Source of the DNA: an uncultured Spirochaetales bacterium
Lineage (GTDB): Bacteria; Spirochaetota; Spirochaetia; Sphaerochaetales; Sphaerochaetaceae
DNA length: 64,000 nt
NCBI GenBank assembly: GCA_944390865.1
Contig: CALXRC010000006.1
Coordinates: 1 to 64,000 of the forward strand
Direction: 5' to 3'
Both the position numbers and the translations under genes were made by a program. Below the pieces are notes generated by a model that saw nothing but the letters and a program-made list of their open reading frames with translations, ran no database searches and was not told the DNA's origin. Position 1 is the first letter of the stretch; every line of letters starts with the position of its first letter. Below are positions 32,683-41,015 of the stretch, piece after piece.

Positions 32683-34104
32683 ATGAAAAGGTATGGGAAA
32701 TCATTAACACTGCTGCTTGTTCTCTGCTTTGTTCTCTGCCCTCTTGCGGCCCAGGGGAATGCAGAAGCCGGCACAGAAGATATTTCTGTAAAGAACAGCG
32801 GGATATCGCAAACACTGGCAAAGCTCAATACCTTGTACCAGTATCTGAATGTGAATGCGCTGTATGATCTCGATGACACACAGCTTGAAGACAATCTGAC
32901 AACAGCCCTCATTGCCGCTCTCGATGATCCATATGCAGAGTATTTCAGCGCAGATGACTCTGATGCTGTGAACGAATCGCTTTCCGGCACTTTCGTGGGC
33001 ATCGGAATTTATTTCTCAAAATACAACCCAATGTTCATTGACTGGGAAGATGAAACCACATACATGCTCAATGTTTCATCACCCTTCCCCGGCGGTCCCG
33101 CAGAGAGGGCCGGCGTGAGGGCACATGATCTCATAAGCCATATAAACGGAGAGTCAGTGGCGCAGATGACAGCAGATGAGGCATCTGATCTGCTCAGAGG
33201 AGAAGAAGGCGTCCCGCTGACAATAACAGTCCACCGCGGCGAGTCTGTCTTTGACCTGACAGTGACGCCTGAGAAAGTGACGACTCCTGAAGTATCCTCA
33301 GCGATCATCGAAGGCACAGACTATGCTTATATGATGATCCCTGATTTCACCAGCGCAACCTACAGCCTTGCAAGCCAGGAGCTGACAAAACTGACAGAAC
33401 AGGGCATGAAGGCCCTCATCATCGACCTGAGAAACAACCCGGGAGGCGTTGTTGATTCTGCCTGCATGATCGCAAACTTCTTCCTTGACAATGATGATGT
33501 CATCGTAACCACTAAATACAAGGAAAGCTCCGGCAGGCCTTCCACAAGGCTGGTGGCCAATGATCAGACAAGAAAGTATCATATTCCTGTCGTCCTCATT
33601 GTAAACGGAGGCTCCGCATCAGCAAGCGAAATTCTGGCTGCGGCACTTCAGGACAACAGTGCGGCAGTGGTCATCGGACAGCAGACCTTCGGCAAGGGAA
33701 TCATCCAGGACATAATCAGGTGGAATGACGGATATGTGAAATACACCTCAGCCCAGTATCTGACACCGAATGGAGATGATATCCATGAAGTAGGCATCAC
33801 GCCGGACATCATCGTTGAAGAACCGGAACTTACAGATGAGCAGGTTGAAGAATATTTCACCTTCCTGTCAGAACACAGCGGCGAAATGGCAGCCTGGATT
33901 GAGGAACATCCTGATTACTCACAGGAAAACATCGAAGCCTTCGCACAAAGGTATCAGCAGGACTGCAGCTTTGATCCGCTCTATCTGAAAATAGCAATCA
34001 GAAACGAATACATTGCAGCCATGGACTGGGAAGACCGTCCTGCAGCGGATCCTGTAAATGATATTTACCTGAAAGCCGCAATAAGCTACCTTGACAGCCT
34101 ATGA
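32683..34104 (+). CDS. S41-family C-terminal processing peptidase
   Basis: This 473-residue exported serine protease has an N-terminal signal (MKRYGKSLTLLLVLCFVLCPLAAQ), possibly cleaved after AAQ. A cysteine in VLCPL raises the option of lipid attachment. A PDZ domain follows (GGPAERAGVRAHDLISHING), and the catalytic core has the Ser in NGGSASASEILAAAL and the Lys in QTFGKGIIQD. CtpA-type proteases trim or degrade envelope proteins. The frame is open 61 codons further upstream, but that part lacks a signal and overlaps lgt. The stop overlaps the rsmE start (ATGA). Confidence 0.92.
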   Translation: MKRYGKSLTLLLVLCFVLCPLAAQGNAEAGTEDISVKNSGISQTLAKLNTLYQYLNVNALYDLDDTQLEDNLTTALIAALDDPYAEYFSADDSDAVNESLSGTFVGIGIYFSKYNPMFIDWEDETTYMLNVSSPFPGGPAERAGVRAHDLISHINGESVAQMTADEASDLLRGEEGVPLTITVHRGESVFDLTVTPEKVTTPEVSSAIIEGTDYAYMMIPDFTSATYSLASQELTKLTEQGMKALIIDLRNNPGGVVDSACMIANFFLDNDDVIVTTKYKESSGRPSTRLVANDQTRKYHIPVVLIVNGGSASASEILAAALQDNSAAVVIGQQTFGKGIIQDIIRWNDGYVKYTSAQYLTPNGDDIHEVGITPDIIVEEPELTDEQVEEYFTFLSEHSGEMAAWIEEHPDYSQENIEAFAQRYQQDCSFDPLYLKIAIRNEYIAAMDWEDRPAADPVNDIYLKAAISYLDSL

Positions 34105-34838
34105 GACTCTTTCTTCTGAAAAACAGGACAGACGGTGCTCTGTATCCACTTAACAAAAAAGAAGCGAACTTCCTTTTCAATGTGCTGCGTCTTTCTCCCG
34201 GAGATGAGATCACAGCCAGAGATGCGGACAACAATTACTACTCAGCGTTTCTGGCAGAAGGCTTTCTGTCGCTGACTCCCTGTCAGAGACCGGAAGACAG
34301 CAGCCTCACTGACAGCCTGAGCGCATACAGAAAAGCACTTCCGGTCATTCATCTGTATCAGTGCATCTGCAAGGGAAAAAAGAATGAGAGCATAGCCAGG
34401 ATGGCATATGAGGCAGGCGTAAGCTCCCTTCATTTCGTCCGCTCCCGCTTCTGTCAGGAGAAAGCTCTCTCAGAACATGACATCGAACGCATAAGCCTGG
34501 TAATACAGGACGCTGTGCAGCAAAGCGGATCACAGAGTCCTGTCAAAGATATCAGAAGCATCAGCTTCTCTCAGGCTCTTGAGGAGGCAGAAGGACTGAT
34601 CATCATCCTCCATCAGAGCAGCAGGGAAACTACCAGACTCCTGCCTGAAGCTTTGTCCTCAGCAGAGCCCGGCGAGGCAATAAGCCTCTTTGTTGGAAGC
34701 GAGGGCGGCTTCAGTGAGGAGGAATGCATTCAGGCTGAGGACAGAGGTGCGCTTTTCTGCCTGCTTCCGACAAACATCCTGCGTGCGGAGACAGCCGGGA
34801 TCTACGCCATCGGCGCAATTCAGTGCCTTCTGGCATGA
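34101..34838 (+). CDS. rsmE: 16S rRNA (uracil1498-N3)-methyltransferase
   Basis: This 245-residue SPOUT-fold methyltransferase uses S-adenosylmethionine to methylate U1498 in the decoding region of 16S rRNA. The trefoil-knot motifs are FVGSEGGFSEEE and LPTNILRAETAGIYAIGAIQ at the C terminus. An N-terminal PUA-like domain covers about 70 residues. The start overlaps the protease stop by four bases, giving translational coupling despite unrelated functions. The 180 bases that follow hold no gene and end in the promoter region of the next ATPase gene. Confidence 0.93.
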   Translation: MRLFLLKNRTDGALYPLNKKEANFLFNVLRLSPGDEITARDADNNYYSAFLAEGFLSLTPCQRPEDSSLTDSLSAYRKALPVIHLYQCICKGKKNESIARMAYEAGVSSLHFVRSRFCQEKALSEHDIERISLVIQDAVQQSGSQSPVKDIRSISFSQALEEAEGLIIILHQSSRETTRLLPEALSSAEPGEAISLFVGSEGGFSEEECIQAEDRGALFCLLPTNILRAETAGIYAIGAIQCLLA

Positions 34839-35020
34839 AAAACTGCCCTCAGACCGCATTAATGCTGAGAAATAAGCAGAAAATGCTGTCAGCCCAGCAT
34901 ATTTTGTTTCACTTTTTGCTTTCTATGCCTTATGCTCAGAAGTATCTGAATCATTTGAAACTTAGGGCTGAATAGCAAAAACATTTATCCCTTGTTTTTT
35001 ATGTTAAGAAGGGGGTAAAG

Positions 35021-36106
35021 ATGCTTTTTGTTATTTCTCAGAACAGGCATGTCCGTGCCAGGCTGAAGTGGCTTTTATCTATGCATGAATGCAGCTTCTT
35101 CGCATCATTCTCGTGTGCATATGAACAGATTAAGGCAAGACGGGACCATTTTTCGGTGCTCATCGACGAACAGTTCAGATCAGGAGACGCGGCTTCATTC
35201 TGTCTTGACTGCAGCAGGCTGGAGACTCTGGACAGCCTCTTTCTGGTTGCAGGAGAGCAGACCGGCGGGGATACTGGCTGCACCAGGTCTGACATACGCA
35301 TAATCCGCAGGGAAAATATGGACAGGGAGCTGGCCTTGCTGCTGGGAGGCAGTCAGACAGTGCCAAGCAGTGATGACTTCGGGCTGACAGGCTCGTCACA
35401 GCAGATAAAGGACCTCAGAGCGCAGATCAGCCTCATTGGCAGTGCCGGATGCAATGTGATCATCGACGGAGAAAGCGGAAGCGGAAAAGAAGCTGTGGCA
35501 TCAGCGCTTCATAAGGTCCGCTCAAAAGGTGATGCTGTTGCCGTGAACTGCGCGCTTCTGTCAGGACCTCTGTTTGAATCAAAGATGTTCGGCCACAGCG
35601 ACAGCGCCTACTCCGGAGCCCAGAGGGCAGAGGCTGGCTATGCAGATGCCGCCTGCGGCTCAACAATGATACTTGATGAGGTTGAAGATCTTGATCCCCT
35701 TGTACAGGCAATGATGCTCCGCTTCATCGAGACAGGGGAATACAGGAGGCTTGGAGAGAAGGATCTGAGATATGCGAAGTGCAGGTTCATAGCAATCACA
35801 AACGTTGATGTGCAGGAGCTGATCAGACAGAACAGGCTGAGAAAGGATTTCTACATGCGCATCGCGGGGGCAAAGATCCATGTGCCTCCTCTGAGACAGC
35901 ATAAAGAAGACATTGAGGAGCTGGTGCGGAAAAGGGAAAGAGACAAAGGCTTTGCCTCAGAAATAAAGGACATTGAAGCACTGATGAAATATGACTGGCC
36001 CGGCAACGTCAGAGAGCTGTTCAACTGCGTCGACCGCCTGCACATGCTGCAGAGAGAAGACACAAGTCTCGCTCCTGAGGATATCAGGGACGAAGACTTC
36101 CTGTAA
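35021..36106 (+). CDS. sigma-54-activator-like AAA+ ATPase lacking a DNA-binding domain
   Basis: In this 361-residue protein the first 105 residues look like a degenerate receiver (SVLIDEQF could hold the acceptor Asp, but the acidic pair is missing). An AAA+ domain of the NtrC type follows, with DGESGSGKEAVASAL (Walker A, about residue 150), STMILDEVEDL (Walker B) and an arginine-finger region near RKDFYMRI, ending in DWPGNVRELFN. The sigma-54 contact loop reads SAYSGA instead of GAFTGA, and the usual C-terminal Fis-type helix-turn-helix is absent; the protein stops 20 residues after the AAA+ lid. It may act in trans without DNA binding or may be diverging. A GGGGG site lies before the ATG, and a terminator follows. 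Confidence 0.8.
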   Translation: MLFVISQNRHVRARLKWLLSMHECSFFASFSCAYEQIKARRDHFSVLIDEQFRSGDAASFCLDCSRLETLDSLFLVAGEQTGGDTGCTRSDIRIIRRENMDRELALLLGGSQTVPSSDDFGLTGSSQQIKDLRAQISLIGSAGCNVIIDGESGSGKEAVASALHKVRSKGDAVAVNCALLSGPLFESKMFGHSDSAYSGAQRAEAGYADAACGSTMILDEVEDLDPLVQAMMLRFIETGEYRRLGEKDLRYAKCRFIAITNVDVQELIRQNRLRKDFYMRIAGAKIHVPPLRQHKEDIEELVRKRERDKGFASEIKDIEALMKYDWPGNVRELFNCVDRLHMLQREDTSLAPEDIRDEDFL

Positions 36107-36121
36107 TGCGGAAAGCGTAAG

Positions 36122-36154
36122 AGGCCGGAGGACCTGAGCCTGCCGGCCTTCTTT
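36122..36154. terminator. terminator between convergent genes
   Basis: AGGCCGG (36122-36128) pairs with CCGGCCT (36143-36149). TCTTT follows on the plus strand. It can serve the ATPase gene and, less well, the opposing dehydratase gene ending at 36162. Confidence 0.55.
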
Positions 36155-36161
36155 GAAGCTG

Positions 36162-37307
36162 CTACCAGTCCTTGACAGCTCCGTCACAGGATCGCTTTGC
36201 CGCCATCCCTCCGCGGCAGACAGACGGATAAAGCTTTTCTGCATCCGGGCTGAGAGACAGTCCTATGCCGGGGCTGTCAGGAATCTCGATGAATCCGTCA
36301 GAAAACCTGATCGGCCTGTCGACCATTCTGTCTTCCTTTCCGTTCAGGCAGAAACCGGGCAGTTCCTGAATCGCAAGATTAGGAATGCATGCACAAAGCT
36401 GGATGCAGGCAGCAGAAGATACGGGACCGAGAGGGTTGTGCGGGATCACAAGCACATCATGGGCCTCTGCCAGAGCAGCAATCTTCCTGCTTGCACTGAT
36501 GCCTCCTACAGCACAGACATCAGGACGCACATAGCTGACCGCATTGCGGCACATCAGCATTTCAAACTCCCTGAGAGAGATGAAGCGTTCTCCTGACGCA
36601 ATCGGCACGGCAACCTTTGCCGCCACTTCCGCCATAGTCTCATAATTATCCGGAGCCACAGGATCCTCAAGAACCATCGGATGGTATTTCTCAACCTCAC
36701 GTCCGAAAGCTATTGCCTCAGCCTTGTTCATTCCGCGGTGAACTTCGAGCACAAGATCAAAGTCATCGCCGACGGTCTGTCTTACCAGTGCGACCTTTCT
36801 GACTTCCTCTGCCAGCCTTGAAGAATAGAATTCGCCCTTTCCATCAGGAGAGCTCACAGGACCGTTGACAAAAATCTTGGCAGCGGTGAATCCCTGCTGT
36901 TTCAGATCGTCATAGCTTTTCCTCAATGCCTCATCGCCTTCAACTGTCTGCATCGGCGAAGCATAGCAGCGTATCCTGTCTCTCGTCTTGCCTCCAAGCA
37001 GCTCGTAGACAGGAACACCGAGTTTCTTTCCCTTGATATCCCACAGGGCAATGTCAATCGCACTGATAGCACTCATCACGACAGAGCCCCTGAAGTACTG
37101 GGCTCTGTAGAAATTCTGATTCCAGTCCTCAATGCGGGACGGATCCTTGCCGACAAGATAGCCGCACATTTCATTCAGGGCTTCAGCTGTCGGCTTGAGA
37201 AAGGCCCAGTTTCCGGCCTCACCAAGTCCTGTTATGCCTTCGTCTGTATCAATCTCGACGAAAAGATAGTGTTTTGCATACCGTATTCTGTATCCTGTTA
37301 TCTTCAT
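36162..37307 (-). CDS. enolase-superfamily dehydratase (mandelate racemase/DgoD-like)
   Basis: This 381-residue enzyme has the MR/MLE fold: a capping domain followed by a barrel. It probably dehydrates a sugar acid such as galactonate or a relative. SAIDIALWDIKGKKLGVPVYELLGG is the family signature region. AAKIF carries a barrel Lys. Metal-ligand positions are LVLEVHRG (Glu where many have Asp, with a nearby His as in acid sugar dehydratases), MVLEDP and ASGERF. VIPHNPLGP supplies a second His base. The ATG at 37307 has AGGAG eight bases upstream and overlaps the esterase stop (ATGA). It is the third gene of the SLC13-esterase-dehydratase operon. Substrate unknown. Confidence 0.88.
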   Translation of the reverse strand: MKITGYRIRYAKHYLFVEIDTDEGITGLGEAGNWAFLKPTAEALNEMCGYLVGKDPSRIEDWNQNFYRAQYFRGSVVMSAISAIDIALWDIKGKKLGVPVYELLGGKTRDRIRCYASPMQTVEGDEALRKSYDDLKQQGFTAAKIFVNGPVSSPDGKGEFYSSRLAEEVRKVALVRQTVGDDFDLVLEVHRGMNKAEAIAFGREVEKYHPMVLEDPVAPDNYETMAEVAAKVAVPIASGERFISLREFEMLMCRNAVSYVRPDVCAVGGISASRKIAALAEAHDVLVIPHNPLGPVSSAACIQLCACIPNLAIQELPGFCLNGKEDRMVDRPIRFSDGFIEIPDSPGIGLSLSPDAEKLYPSVCRGGMAAKRSCDGAVKDW

Positions 37308-38113
37308 CTGTTGTCTCCTATTATCCTGCACAGAAAGCTCATCTGGCAGTCAAGCGCCTCCTTCCAGGCGCCATAGCGGTTTGTCGTGAAGCCATGGGGT
37401 GAATCTCTGAAAACTCTGCACTCCTTATCACAAAATTCAGCAAAGGAAACGACCTCAGCCCTCAGACTGTCAAGCTCTCCTACAATGAAAAGCGTTTGCG
37501 GAAGTCTTTCGACATCTTCTCTTGCTGCATATTTCACAGAGATCCTCGGATCTTCCGGATCTGCATCTCCGCAATACAGATCAAAGTAAAGTTTCTCAAC
37601 TCTGGCTCTTTCAAGCTTCTCCTCCGGAACGCCTGCAAAGAAATCCTTTGCTGCATCAACAGGAGGATAGTCAGCCAGAATTCCTGCAGGTCTGACACCA
37701 TAGAACATTGCTGCCGACAGAGCCAGATTCGCTCCTGCGCTGTGTCCGGCAAGAATGATCCGGTACTCTCCTGCCAGTTCTTTCGCAGCAGATGAAAGCT
37801 GTTCCACAGCAGCAGGAAAGCAATAATCCGGCGTCAGGGCGTAATCAAGGTCATATACATCGCATCCTGTATGTGCCGCTGCATAGCGGCACCATACGGC
37901 ATCCCGGATGCTTCTGCCTTTGAGAAAACCTCCTCCATGCGCATTGAGTATCACGGTTCTTTCCTTACCGCTGCACCTGAAGAGAAAGGCTGTGACACCG
38001 CTGATCTGAATTTTCTCCCCATCTTCACCGCTTTCTTCCGGAAGCAGCCCGGAAAAAGGCGGGAAAGGCCGGCAAAGCAGACTCTCTGCAAGTTTTTTCT
38101 CTTCTGCTGTCAT
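37304..38113 (-). CDS. alpha/beta hydrolase (hormone-sensitive-lipase-like esterase)
   Basis: This 269-residue esterase has the oxyanion-hole motif NAHGGGFLKG, the nucleophile elbow LAGHSAGANLALSA, the Asp in FIVGELDSLR and the His in DSPHGFTTN. All three triad residues are therefore present. There is no signal peptide. In this operon, between a permease and a sugar-acid dehydratase, it may release an acyl or lactone group from an imported substrate. This is an inference. It starts ten bases after the permease stop. Confidence 0.88.
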   Translation of the reverse strand: MTAEEKKLAESLLCRPFPPFSGLLPEESGEDGEKIQISGVTAFLFRCSGKERTVILNAHGGGFLKGRSIRDAVWCRYAAAHTGCDVYDLDYALTPDYCFPAAVEQLSSAAKELAGEYRIILAGHSAGANLALSAAMFYGVRPAGILADYPPVDAAKDFFAGVPEEKLERARVEKLYFDLYCGDADPEDPRISVKYAAREDVERLPQTLFIVGELDSLRAEVVSFAEFCDKECRVFRDSPHGFTTNRYGAWKEALDCQMSFLCRIIGDNR

Positions 38114-38123
38114 AATCCTAACA

Positions 38124-39413
38124 TCAGAATGCCGGAAGCACAGTCATCGTGTAGAAGATGTAGACAACTGCAATCAGAACAGTGATCAGCCAGCCTGAAC
38201 TGAAAAGATCCTTCAGGCTGTATCCGCCCTGCTCCATTGCCACAGGAACAGCCGGTGTTGCCATCGGAGTCAGGAAAGCAGCAAGAGAACCTGCGGTGAC
38301 AAGCACAATGAGACCTACAGGATTCGCACCCATAGCCTGACATGTCATCAGACAGATTGGAGTGAATACCGCAATGACTGCCCTGTTGAGCATGAACTGC
38401 GTGATAATAAAAGGAACGATGAAAAAGACTGCGCCGAGTATGTAGTTGTTTGTTGTTCCGCCAACGGCTCTTGAGACCAGATTCCCGACAACCTCTCCGG
38501 CGCCAGTGCTGCTGAGTGCTGTTCCGAGAGCAAGGGAACCGACATACAGAAGAACCATGTCCCAGGCTATGTTTTTCATGCATGTCCTGGGATCAAGGAC
38601 ACCGGTCAGAATCATGAGCAGACCGCCGGCAAAGGCAATGAACCAGACTTCAAGACCAAGCTGGTTTGCGAAGATAAGGCAGACAAGATCGGCAAAAAAG
38701 ATTACTACAGCAGCTGTGTCCTGGAATCTGGAAAGCTGATTTCCGGAACTGGTCCTTACATTCTGGTTCACTGCCGCGATATCCATTTTGATGTCAGGTG
38801 TCTGCTTCGGCCCGATGAAAATGGCCCACAGGGGAAGCAGTACGAGCATGGGCCACATGCCGATGAAATAGTCCATGGCGCTCATCTCAATATCAAAGCC
38901 GTAAGCAGCAAGGAATCCTGTTGCCTGAGCTGCCTGTTGTACGGCAGTAGCCAGAGGAAGGACACCGCAGCAGCCGACAACCACAACCATTGCAGGGAAC
39001 ATCACCTTGCTTCTGTTGACATTCATTCTGTCGCACAGGCTTCCGATCAGAGGCACGATTATCGTATAACATGCGACCGGACTGGAGATGAAGTTGGCGA
39101 GCAGGACGGCAAGAATGATGTAGACGGCATAGGCTTTTGTGAAAGAGCCTCCAGCCATTCTGATCACTGCATCGCAGAGTTTGTTGACAAAGCTTGAGCG
39201 CTGGAAACCGGCAGCAATGAGCAGCATTCCGACAAGGACTATCGTGTTGCTGTTTCCAAATCCCGAAAGCGCTTCTGCTGAAGTAAGGCAGCCTGTCAGG
39301 TAAAGCAGTGCGAGAGAAGTCATTGCCGTAACCCAGAGAGGAATTCTGTTAAGGATGAAGCTGACAAGCGTTGCCGCAAATATTGCAAGACAGATTATGA
39401 GCTGTGTGTTCAT
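38124..39413 (-). CDS. SLC13/DASS-type anion permease
   Basis: This 429-residue inner-membrane transporter of the ion transporter superfamily has about eleven helices. SGFGNSNTIVLVGMLLIAAGFQR near residue 55 is typical of divalent anion:Na+ symporters and related citrate permeases. The second-half repeat contains AWDMVLLYVGSLALGTALSSTGAG and the end block AAFLTPMATPAVPVAMEQGGY. It probably imports an organic acid for the downstream esterase and dehydratase. GGAGG lies six bases before the ATG. The AraC regulator is divergently encoded 190 bases away. Confidence 0.88.
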   Translation of the reverse strand: MNTQLIICLAIFAATLVSFILNRIPLWVTAMTSLALLYLTGCLTSAEALSGFGNSNTIVLVGMLLIAAGFQRSSFVNKLCDAVIRMAGGSFTKAYAVYIILAVLLANFISSPVACYTIIVPLIGSLCDRMNVNRSKVMFPAMVVVVGCCGVLPLATAVQQAAQATGFLAAYGFDIEMSAMDYFIGMWPMLVLLPLWAIFIGPKQTPDIKMDIAAVNQNVRTSSGNQLSRFQDTAAVVIFFADLVCLIFANQLGLEVWFIAFAGGLLMILTGVLDPRTCMKNIAWDMVLLYVGSLALGTALSSTGAGEVVGNLVSRAVGGTTNNYILGAVFFIVPFIITQFMLNRAVIAVFTPICLMTCQAMGANPVGLIVLVTAGSLAAFLTPMATPAVPVAMEQGGYSLKDLFSSGWLITVLIAVVYIFYTMTVLPAF

Positions 39414-39444
39414 GCAAAACCTCCATTCATTTTTCTGGAGGAAA

Positions 39445-39503
39445 GTCTCAGTCCGTTTTTTACGCTCCGAAAGGAAAAAATTCAGGCAAAAATCATGTGA
39501 GAC
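39445..39503. promoter_or_regulatory. inverted repeat in the AraC-permease intergenic region
   Basis: GTCTCA (39445-39450) and TGAGAC (39498-39503) form an inverted pair 47 bases apart, just upstream of the permease. Similar-spaced half sites are compatible with AraC-family binding. The match is only six bases and may be chance. Confidence 0.25.
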
Positions 39504-39606
39504 AGAAACGTAAGGCAGGCAAATAACAGCCTGAAGTCAATGTTTTAAGCACAAAACAAGCGTTATTATATAAACTGAGAACTTTTTCCTTGAGGAAAAT
39601 ATTCAG

Positions 39607-40578
39607 ATGTGTCAAGCTTTTCTCATGGCAGAAAAATCACTGGATATAATCAGGATTCCCGGATCCGCCACGCATCCGGAGCTTGAGATATTCACCAACA
39701 GGATACTGAATTACCGCTACCACTGGCACGAGACGCAGTATGAGATCACCACTGTTCTCTGCGGCCGTGCCGTATACAGCCGCAAAGGAGAAACTGCAGA
39801 ACTGACAGAAGATGACGTGATCATCATTGATCCTCTTATGGGACACGCCTCTCTGGCACTGGAAAAAGGAACTGTCACAATAACACTGCTGATGAACGCT
39901 GAAGGAAATGAGCTGCTGAGCAGAAACGGCACAATGATCTCTTTCAGGCTCTGGCACAGCAGTGAGCATGACCGCAGCAGTCACGCATTCCGCCTTCTGC
40001 GTTCAGTCATCGCAGACATAATGCTCTCTCTTCTTGATGACTCCCCTTTCGCTTCCCAGACGCTTGACAGTCACTGCAGTCTGCTCATTCCATGTCTGAT
40101 GAGATATTTCCATCCGGAAGAAAAACCAGATATAAGAAAAGGCAGTCTGAGCCCGCAGGCTGCCGGCGCAATCACGGCCTTTCTGGAAAATCATTACAGC
40201 GAGAAGATATCACTTGAGGATCTGGCTTCATTTACTGGGTACAACAGGACATACCTGTCATCATTCTTCAAGACGAACACAGGACTGAACTTTCATGAAT
40301 ACCTTACACGCATCAGGCTCAAGCACAGCCTTTCAGATCTTGCCTATACAGACAAGCTCATGACGGCAACGGCTCTGGACAACGGCTTTTCCGACCTTAA
40401 GACCTTTGCTTCAATATTCAAGGCAAACTTCCACATTACTCCGTCAGCCTACCGTGAACTGATAAAAAATGCGGACAAGGCAGAGAACATCGACAGCAGG
40501 CTTTTCCAGAACCCGAGAGATGAGCTTGTCATAAACAAGCTGAGAGGCTTCTCAGAACGTGGGCTGGCAATGCCGTGA
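39607..40578 (+). CDS. AraC-family transcriptional regulator with cupin-like sensor
   Basis: In this 323-residue protein the N-terminal half is a cupin-type sensing domain (YRYHWHETQYEITTVLCG, with DVIIIDPLMGH). The C-terminal 100 residues hold the two helix-turn-helix motifs of AraC/XylS (ISLEDLASFTGYNRTYLSSFF and the second near DNGFSDLKTFASIFKANF). It is divergent from the permease-esterase-dehydratase operon and is its likely activator, responding to the imported acid or sugar. The ATG at 39607 has GAGGA about ten bases upstream. An in-frame ATG at 39625 has none. Confidence 0.92.
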   Translation: MCQAFLMAEKSLDIIRIPGSATHPELEIFTNRILNYRYHWHETQYEITTVLCGRAVYSRKGETAELTEDDVIIIDPLMGHASLALEKGTVTITLLMNAEGNELLSRNGTMISFRLWHSSEHDRSSHAFRLLRSVIADIMLSLLDDSPFASQTLDSHCSLLIPCLMRYFHPEEKPDIRKGSLSPQAAGAITAFLENHYSEKISLEDLASFTGYNRTYLSSFFKTNTGLNFHEYLTRIRLKHSLSDLAYTDKLMTATALDNGFSDLKTFASIFKANFHITPSAYRELIKNADKAENIDSRLFQNPRDELVINKLRGFSERGLAMP

Positions 40579-41015
40579 CACAGGTTCAGGCTGGAAAAAC
40601 AACGTTCCTGCCGGAAGCAGCTTCTACCAGCACACAAGACAGACAGTCTGACTGGCAAATCAGTTTTCAACAAAGCTATCTTGCGTCTCAAAATAGAATT
40701 ATTCAGTTATACACAAGTTATCTCAAAGTTGTTGAAAACCTGTTGAAAAGTGAGTTTTCCACAAGAGTTTTCAGCACTTGTGTCACATGTTCTGATTGTT
40801 AAGAAGCTATATAGGTTTATATGTAAAAACAATGTAAAGATTTTTAATTAATTCTTTTTATTGTAATAAATTGACAATAAAGCTCAATTTGTATCCGATG
40901 CCTTTTGGCACTGGCTTGTGACGCCAGTTTTCCAACTTATTACATAGTTTTCCACAGCGTTGTGGAAAACTTGTGGAAAACTCAGACTTTTCCACATTTA
41001 GTGTCATCAGAGTGT
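40579..41015. other. DnaA-box cluster with AT-rich core, candidate oriC
   Basis: This 437-base non-coding stretch holds five perfect TTTTCCACA sites (40755 and 40948 plus; 40961 and 40972 minus; 40988 plus), one TTATACACA (40707) and three TTTTCAACA sites (40664 plus; 40730 and 40741 minus). TTTTCCACA differs from the E. coli DnaA box by one base. The left and right groups flank an AT-rich core (about 40800-40890). This is the layout of a bacterial origin with an unwinding element. It lies about 12 kb from dnaA, next to murA, and away from the polarity switch between dnaA and gyrB. A DnaA-titration or regulatory site is therefore also possible. Confidence 0.6.

Noticed and set aside
34839-35020. 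A sigma-54 promoter before the sigma-54-activator-like gene
   Set aside because: No GG-N10-GC pattern with suitable flanks was found. A GGGGG ribosome site and AT-rich DNA explain the region.
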